Part shown: positions 22,700 to 26,847 of the stretch, piece by piece
Layout: each line of letters starts with the position of its first letter
Numbering within the stretch: the first letter of the stretch is position 1
Assembly: GCA_903881065.1 (NCBI GenBank)
Contig: CAIRRW010000444.1
Location: 1 to 26,847, forward strand
From: an uncultured Bacteroidota bacterium
Lineage (GTDB): Bacteria > Bacteroidota > Bacteroidia > 2-12-FULL-35-15
Length of the DNA: 26,847 bases
Direction: 5' to 3'
The notes under the pieces: generated by a model
Databases searched by the model: none
The model's input: the letters and a program-made list of their open reading frames with translations, nothing else
Told to the model about the DNA's origin: nothing
Program-made: the position numbers and the translations under genes

Positions 22700-23686
22700 A
22701 TGTCAGAAAATATAGAAAACATACCTAACAATGAAGCGAATTCCAATCAGGAGTCAAGTGAAGCAAGTAGACGTAAATTTTTAAAATTTGGAGTTCTTGC
22801 TGCCGGACTAACTGTAGTTGGAGGAGGTTTACAAAAAGCTTTTTCAGATGACACTAAGAAAGATACATCAGGGAAAAAAGTAAAGGTGATGACTACTGAT
22901 GGCAAACTAATGGAGGTAGATGTTTCACACATCAAACCAGCTGCACATTGTTGCTCCTCTTCTAAAGAGTCACGTGAAGGAATCCCGGGAAAGAAGTTTG
23001 TTATGGTAATCGATTTGTCACGTTGTAAGGATGCACTTAAATGTCAAAAAGCATGTCAGAAACATCACTTATTACCTGAACAGGATAAATGGCTGAAGGT
23101 TTTCAAGATGCAGGAAACAGAAGAAACTGCTCCATATTGGATGCCAAAACCTTGCTTGCATTGCGATAAACCACCTTGTGTTAAAGTTTGTCCGGTTGAC
23201 GCTACATTTAAAAGAAGTGACGGAATTGTACTTATAGATAATGAACGTTGTATCGGTTGTCGTTTCTGTATGGCAGCATGTCCATATTCAACCAGAGTAT
23301 TCAATTGGGAAGAGCCAAAAGTTCCTGAAGCATTTGCAAATGCTACTTATTCACCTGAAACAAGTGTTCCAAGGAAAAAAGGAACTGTTGAGAAATGTGA
23401 TTTCTGTCCTGATATGTTAAGACAAGGAAAACTTCCTCACTGCGTTGCAGCTTGTCCTAACGGAGTTTATTATTTTGGTAACAGAAATGAAGATATGGTT
23501 ACCAATGGTGATGAAACTGTAAGCTTAAGTCAATTACTAAAAGATAAAGCAGGCTATAGATATCTAGAAGCTTTAGGAACAGAGCCAAGTGTTTATTATT
23601 TACCTCCTGCAAATAGAATATTCCCTTTCAAAGACAGAGAAGTAGAAGGAGAGAAACCTAAAGAAAATACTGAAAAGAAAGGATAA
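22700..23686 (+). CDS. Tat-exported 4x[4Fe-4S] electron-transfer subunit
   Basis: This 328-residue protein is of the DmsB/NrfC/HybA/DsrO kind. A polar lead of about 22 residues precedes a Tat signal, SRRKFLKFGVLAAGL (residues 23-37), so it is folded with its clusters and exported to the periplasm. Four Cys groups follow: RCKDALKCQKAC; PCLHCDKPPCVKVCP; RCIGCRFCMAACP; and KCDFC with HCVAACP, 16 Cys in the classic arrangement. An additional CC pair lies at about 84-85 (AAHCCSSSK). It should pass electrons between a partner and the NrfD-like membrane subunit encoded 42 bases downstream. No molybdopterin-binding catalytic subunit is encoded beside it. Confidence 0.9.
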   Translation: MSENIENIPNNEANSNQESSEASRRKFLKFGVLAAGLTVVGGGLQKAFSDDTKKDTSGKKVKVMTTDGKLMEVDVSHIKPAAHCCSSSKESREGIPGKKFVMVIDLSRCKDALKCQKACQKHHLLPEQDKWLKVFKMQETEETAPYWMPKPCLHCDKPPCVKVCPVDATFKRSDGIVLIDNERCIGCRFCMAACPYSTRVFNWEEPKVPEAFANATYSPETSVPRKKGTVEKCDFCPDMLRQGKLPHCVAACPNGVYYFGNRNEDMVTNGDETVSLSQLLKDKAGYRYLEALGTEPSVYYLPPANRIFPFKDREVEGEKPKENTEKKG

Positions 23687-23728
23687 TTGGTAAAGAAAAT
23701 TAATAATAATTAAGAAATATTATAAGTT

Positions 23729-25093
23729 ATGAGAGATATAATTAAACCTAAAAATGATGCTGAATCAATTGAGATGTTGCATAAATTTAATCAGGATATG
23801 CTTCCACATAAATTTGGCAAACTTGGAAAAGCATGGGTTGTATTCCTGTTGATAGTTATCGCGTTCGGGCTTTATAACTATACAAAACAATTACGATTTG
23901 GATTAAGTGTTACGGGATTAGGAGATACAGTGTCGTGGGGTATTTACATATCCAACTTCGTTTTCTTTGTGGCGATTAGTTTAGTTGGTTCATTAATTAC
24001 AGCGGTACTTCGTTTATTGGGTATCAGTTGGCGTTCACCAATTACACGTATTGCTGAAGTTATTGCGGTTGCTTCCATCGTTTTTGCAGGACTAATTATT
24101 ATAGTAGATATGGGTCGTCCTGACAGACTATTAAATATGTTTATGTACGGACGGATTCAATCTCCAATTGTTTGGGACGTAATTGTGGTAATGACATATA
24201 TGTCGATTAGTGTTCTGTTTCTTTACTTCCCATTATTACCTGGAATAGCATATTGCAGAGATCATTTAAAGAATATCCCTAAATGGCAAAAATGGATGTA
24301 TAAATTTCTTGCTCTTAACTGGCAGAACAGACGTGGACAATACGAACTTGTTAAGAAAGCAGAAACAATATTGGCGATTATGATTATCCCTGTGGCATTA
24401 AGTATCCACACGGTAACATCATGGTTGTTCGAAACTACTTTCCGACCAGGATGGGATAGTACCAACTTTGGTGCTTACTTTGTGTCAGGTGCATTTATGC
24501 TTGGTGCAGGCGGCGTTGTTTGTGCTATGTATATTCTTCTTCGTTTCAATCCTAAGTTCAATCAATATATCACTTTCAAACATTTTGATAGAATGGGAAG
24601 ATTATTAGTACTGCTTTCTCTTATTTATTTTTATTTCACAGTGAATGAATATATGATGCCGGGATATAAAATGAAAGGTGATGAAGCAGCTCATTTAACA
24701 GAACTATTTGCAGGTAAATATGCTTTCATGTTCTGGGGAGTACAAATTGTTGGTATGATAATTCCAATATGTTTATTGTTCTTCAAACGTTTCAGAAAAC
24801 CATTCCCCATGTTTATCATCTCTATATGTGTAATAGTAGGAGCATGGTTCAAACGTTTCCTAATTGTAATACCTACAATGCTTCATCCATTTTTACCAAT
24901 GCAGGAAATTACTGAAGCATCAAAAGTGTATAATCCTACATTGCCTGAGTGGTCAATTACTGCTGCTTCGCTTGCAGGTGCTACTTTAATTATAACACTA
25001 TTTGTTCGTTATTTCCCTATCATTTCTATTTGGGAATTAGCAGAGGAAAGAGGTGTAGACCACGATTTAATTTATGAACATTTAAATGACTGA
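23729..25093 (+). CDS. NrfD/PsrC-family integral membrane subunit
   Basis: This 454-residue protein has about ten hydrophobic segments and the NrfD-type quinone-interacting fold. Examples are AWVVFLLIVIAFGLYNYTKQ, WGIYISNFVFFVAISLVGSL, IVFAGLIIIVDMGRPDRLLN, SPIVWDVIVVMTYMSISVLF, SIHTVTSWLFETTFRPGWDS, and a late IPTMLHPFLP. The DMGRPDR loop and the HTVTSW segment are typical of the ActC/DsrP/NrfD group. It contains no haem-binding CxxCH. It is preceded by the 4Fe-4S protein and followed by an anchored periplasmic protein and a cytochrome c, so it is probably the quinol/quinone end of an electron-transfer complex. The direction of electron flow cannot be read from sequence. Confidence 0.9.
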   Translation: MRDIIKPKNDAESIEMLHKFNQDMLPHKFGKLGKAWVVFLLIVIAFGLYNYTKQLRFGLSVTGLGDTVSWGIYISNFVFFVAISLVGSLITAVLRLLGISWRSPITRIAEVIAVASIVFAGLIIIVDMGRPDRLLNMFMYGRIQSPIVWDVIVVMTYMSISVLFLYFPLLPGIAYCRDHLKNIPKWQKWMYKFLALNWQNRRGQYELVKKAETILAIMIIPVALSIHTVTSWLFETTFRPGWDSTNFGAYFVSGAFMLGAGGVVCAMYILLRFNPKFNQYITFKHFDRMGRLLVLLSLIYFYFTVNEYMMPGYKMKGDEAAHLTELFAGKYAFMFWGVQIVGMIIPICLLFFKRFRKPFPMFIISICVIVGAWFKRFLIVIPTMLHPFLPMQEITEASKVYNPTLPEWSITAASLAGATLIITLFVRYFPIISIWELAEERGVDHDLIYEHLND

Positions 25094-25129
25094 TTTATGA
25101 AAAATATATGTTTTAAAAACAGTACTGTT

Positions 25130-26044
25130 ATGAAAATTATAAAACCAACTATTTGTCTTCTTATTGCCGGATTATTTATTTCAACTACTAATCAGGCGAT
25201 AGCACAAGATGACGCAGCGCCATCGAAAGCGAAGGCAATAATGAATGTTTCCTACAAAAAAACAGATGGAGTATTATCTGTAAAAGTAGCTGTAAGTACA
25301 AAAGTAGAAAAGAAAAATATGCCTGTGGATGGAGCCATGGTAAGTATTTACATGAATGATGTGAAACCTTACGATGCTAAAACAGGTGAAGGATTGCTTG
25401 GCAGATTAGCTGCTGATCAGGATGGCAAAATTCTTTTCGAAATGAAAGATAATGTGAAAGATATACTTAAAGGAAAACACGGGTATAAATTTATTGCAGA
25501 GATGAAGGATAATCCTAAATACTTCGACAAGCAAGGAGAAGTAGAGGTGAAGGATGCCAACATAACTATTACTGTAACAGGAAAAGATACGTTGCAAACA
25601 GCTACTGCCAGATTAACTGAATTTAAAGATGACGGTACCGAAGCTCCTGTAGTGGGCGCTGAATTGAAACTTGCTATTAAAAGAAGTTTTTCGTTATTGC
25701 CTTTCGGAGGTGATGGTTTAAAAACAAATGAGAATGGTGAAGTATCTGCACTTATTCCAAGTAATATTATTGGTGAAGCTGGTGGCACGTTAATTGTAGT
25801 AGGAAGAATAGAAGACAATGAAAGTTTTGGAAATGTGCAAACAAGTAAATCAATACCATGGACAATATTACCAAAGCCAATTGCTGAAAACAAAAGAAAC
25901 TTATGGTCTACCGGAAAAAATGCTCCTTATTCATTGGTAATAGTGTCAGTAACAATAATAGGTATCATATGGGGATTACTCTTATATTTGGTAACTTTTT
26001 TATTCAAGATTAAGAAACTCGGAAAACAACCTCAAAAAAAATAA
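25130..26044 (+). CDS. Periplasmic protein with C-terminal membrane anchor, redox operon
   Basis: This 304-residue protein has a signal peptide (MKIIKPTICLLIAGLFISTT, cut near AIAQ-DD). Its large beta-rich periplasmic part has two similar halves, each of Ig/carboxypeptidase-regulatory-like character: PVDGAMVSIYMND with DGKILFEM, and PVVGAELKLAIK with NENGEVSALIP. One C-terminal membrane helix (about residues 272-294, SLVIVSVTIIGIIWGLLLYL) and a Lys-rich cytoplasmic end follow. An ATG at 25097 in frame would add 11 residues before the signal; 25130 was preferred because it puts the signal at the N-terminus. No cofactor motif is present. It is held between the NrfD subunit and the cytochrome and may be a structural or docking subunit. 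The family was not recognised. Confidence 0.75.
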   Translation: MKIIKPTICLLIAGLFISTTNQAIAQDDAAPSKAKAIMNVSYKKTDGVLSVKVAVSTKVEKKNMPVDGAMVSIYMNDVKPYDAKTGEGLLGRLAADQDGKILFEMKDNVKDILKGKHGYKFIAEMKDNPKYFDKQGEVEVKDANITITVTGKDTLQTATARLTEFKDDGTEAPVVGAELKLAIKRSFSLLPFGGDGLKTNENGEVSALIPSNIIGEAGGTLIVVGRIEDNESFGNVQTSKSIPWTILPKPIAENKRNLWSTGKNAPYSLVIVSVTIIGIIWGLLLYLVTFLFKIKKLGKQPQKK

Positions 26045-26085
26045 GTAAACAGTAAATAATAATTAACCTAAAAACAAAAAGTAAA

Positions 26086-26508
26086 ATGAAAAGTAAAATC
26101 AGTAAGCTATTAGTAGCTGGAACTCTTGTCCTAGGATTAGGAATGTTGAGTATGTCGTTTGTAAATTATCAGGATGCTAAAAAGAAACCATGGGATGTTC
26201 CTGAAGCAGCAAAAAGTGTAAAAAACCCTGTAGCTTCTTCTGCAGAGTCAATTGCGAAAGGAAAAGAATTATACACTAAATCATGTAAATCATGCCACGG
26301 TGTTGCAGGAAAAGGTGATGGACCAAAATCATCAGAGTTAGAAACTCCTTGTGGAGATTTTACTGCTGCTGATTTCCAAAAACAAACTGATGGTGCTATA
26401 TTTCACAAAGCTAAAGAAGGAAGAAATGATATGCCTTCTTTCAAAACTAAATTACCTGTAGATGGTGATATCTGGGCTATTGTAACTTATATCAGAACAT
26501 TAAAATAG
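26086..26508 (+). CDS. Exported monohaem cytochrome c
   Basis: This 140-residue protein has an N-terminal hydrophobic segment (about 7-26, LLVAGTLVLGLGMLSMSF) that acts as signal peptide or anchor. The class I cytochrome c domain follows: haem site CKSCH (Cys67, Cys70, His71), and the probable Met ligand at 116 in RNDMPSF, then WAIVTYIRTLK as the C-terminal helix. It also has one spare Cys (CGDF at about 89). It is the last gene of the redox operon, 41 bases after the anchored protein. As the only haem protein in the module it is the likely electron acceptor from, or donor to, the Fe-S/NrfD pair. Confidence 0.92.
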   Translation: MKSKISKLLVAGTLVLGLGMLSMSFVNYQDAKKKPWDVPEAAKSVKNPVASSAESIAKGKELYTKSCKSCHGVAGKGDGPKSSELETPCGDFTAADFQKQTDGAIFHKAKEGRNDMPSFKTKLPVDGDIWAIVTYIRTLK

Positions 26509-26533
26509 TTAACAAAAGAGTGGTTGTTTACTC

Positions 26534-26567
26534 AAAAAAAGTCCCGAAGAAATTCGGGACTTTTTTT
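26534..26567. terminator. Strong Rho-independent terminator of the redox operon
   Basis: Arms 26534-26548 and 26553-26567 are a perfect 15-bp inverted repeat (A7 GTCCCGAA / TTCGGGAC T7) around a GAAA tetraloop. The A and T runs make it work in both directions, ending the cytochrome transcript and probably that of the convergent gene at 26681. Confidence 0.88.
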
Positions 26568-26680
26568 ATTGCAGCAGGGGCTAACTTTTTACTATTAAGG
26601 TAACAAAAAGTTTTCTTTGCTTTGTTTGTTCTCGACTACCATTGTATTATGTAAGCAGCTTAGGGCGTAAGGTGTAACTA

Positions 26681-26847
26681 CTAATCAGGATAAGAAACAA
26701 ACACCATTCTCACTAAAACATTGTTTTTAAATACAAATGCCACATTACACAATCCTTCTAAATCCCTAATAAAATAATCATCTGGCAGTTTTTTAATATT
26801 AAACTTATGCATAAAAAACTGTTTGTTAACACCAGCTTTAATATCAT
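26681..26847 (-). CDS. C-terminus of an unknown protein, partial
   Basis: A minus-strand frame is open from the window edge to TAG (26683-26681), giving 54 residues that include FFMHKFNIKKLPDDYFIRDL and CNVAFVFKNNVLVRMVFVSYP. Composition is normal for a soluble protein of this genome. No family was recognised. It converges on the redox operon with the 26534-26567 hairpin between them, which supports a real gene end. Confidence 0.5.
   Translation of the reverse strand, partial: DIKAGVNKQFFMHKFNIKKLPDDYFIRDLEGLCNVAFVFKNNVLVRMVFVSYPD

Noticed and set aside
22700..26508. Alternative complex III
   Set aside because: The pentahaem ActA, the large ActB, the DUF3341 ActD and a second NrfD-like ActF are absent, and the Fe-S protein is a small DmsB-type subunit.

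Overview
The window is AT-rich chromosomal DNA from a member of the Bacteroidota. Supporting signs are a type A type IX secretion (T9SS) sorting domain at the left edge, a CHU_C/type B sorting domain, the gliding lipoprotein GldH, many candidate promoters of the Bacteroidota form TAnnTTTG, and few Shine-Dalgarno-like sites. It could be a gliding or T9SS-bearing member of the Chitinophagales, Sphingobacteriales or Saprospiria type; the sequence alone does not fix the genus. No rRNA, tRNA, insertion sequence or CRISPR array was recognised.

Layout. 1-300: C-terminus of a T9SS cargo protein and a strong terminator. 355-765: a decayed rifampin ADP-ribosyltransferase (arr) on the minus strand, with two of its three catalytic residues lost. 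1075-1278: a 21-bp tandem array. 1528-3138: an orphan MacB/FtsX-type permease and a small membrane protein. 3195-7061: a polyphosphate/phosphohistidine group (sixA, a small Lys-rich protein, ppk1, ppx). 7115-8644 (minus): an ECF sigma factor followed by a membrane-anchored, anti-sigma-like protein whose periplasmic part carries PKD and CHU_C domains. 8847-9046: a second 21-bp-period array with a perfect 39-bp palindrome. 9111-11405: RNase R. 11418-16453 (minus): a secreted YwqK/MORN-like repeat protein, a five-PAS soluble histidine kinase and a LytTR response regulator. 16716-16842: a third 21-bp-period array. 17009-22266 (minus): holB, ricT, gldH and a class A penicillin-binding protein. 22700-26508: a four-gene redox module (Tat-exported 4x[4Fe-4S] protein, NrfD-like membrane subunit, anchored periplasmic protein, monohaem cytochrome c) closed by a strong terminator. 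26681-26847: C-terminus of an unknown minus-strand gene.

How the genes work together. ppk1 and ppx make and degrade polyphosphate, sixA is a phosphohistidine phosphatase, and the Lys-rich protein between sixA and ppk1 is a plausible polyphosphate or nucleic-acid binder. The sigma/CHU_C pair could couple transcription to the state of the T9SS. The redox module lacks any molybdopterin catalytic subunit and could act as a quinol:cytochrome c electron-transfer complex. The holB-ricT-gldH-pbp1A run looks like a housekeeping block.

The least expected signal is three intergenic repeat islands that do not share a sequence but share a 21-bp period, about two turns of B-DNA. Two of them are built around short palindromic cores. 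They look like helically phased DNA elements rather than coding sequence.
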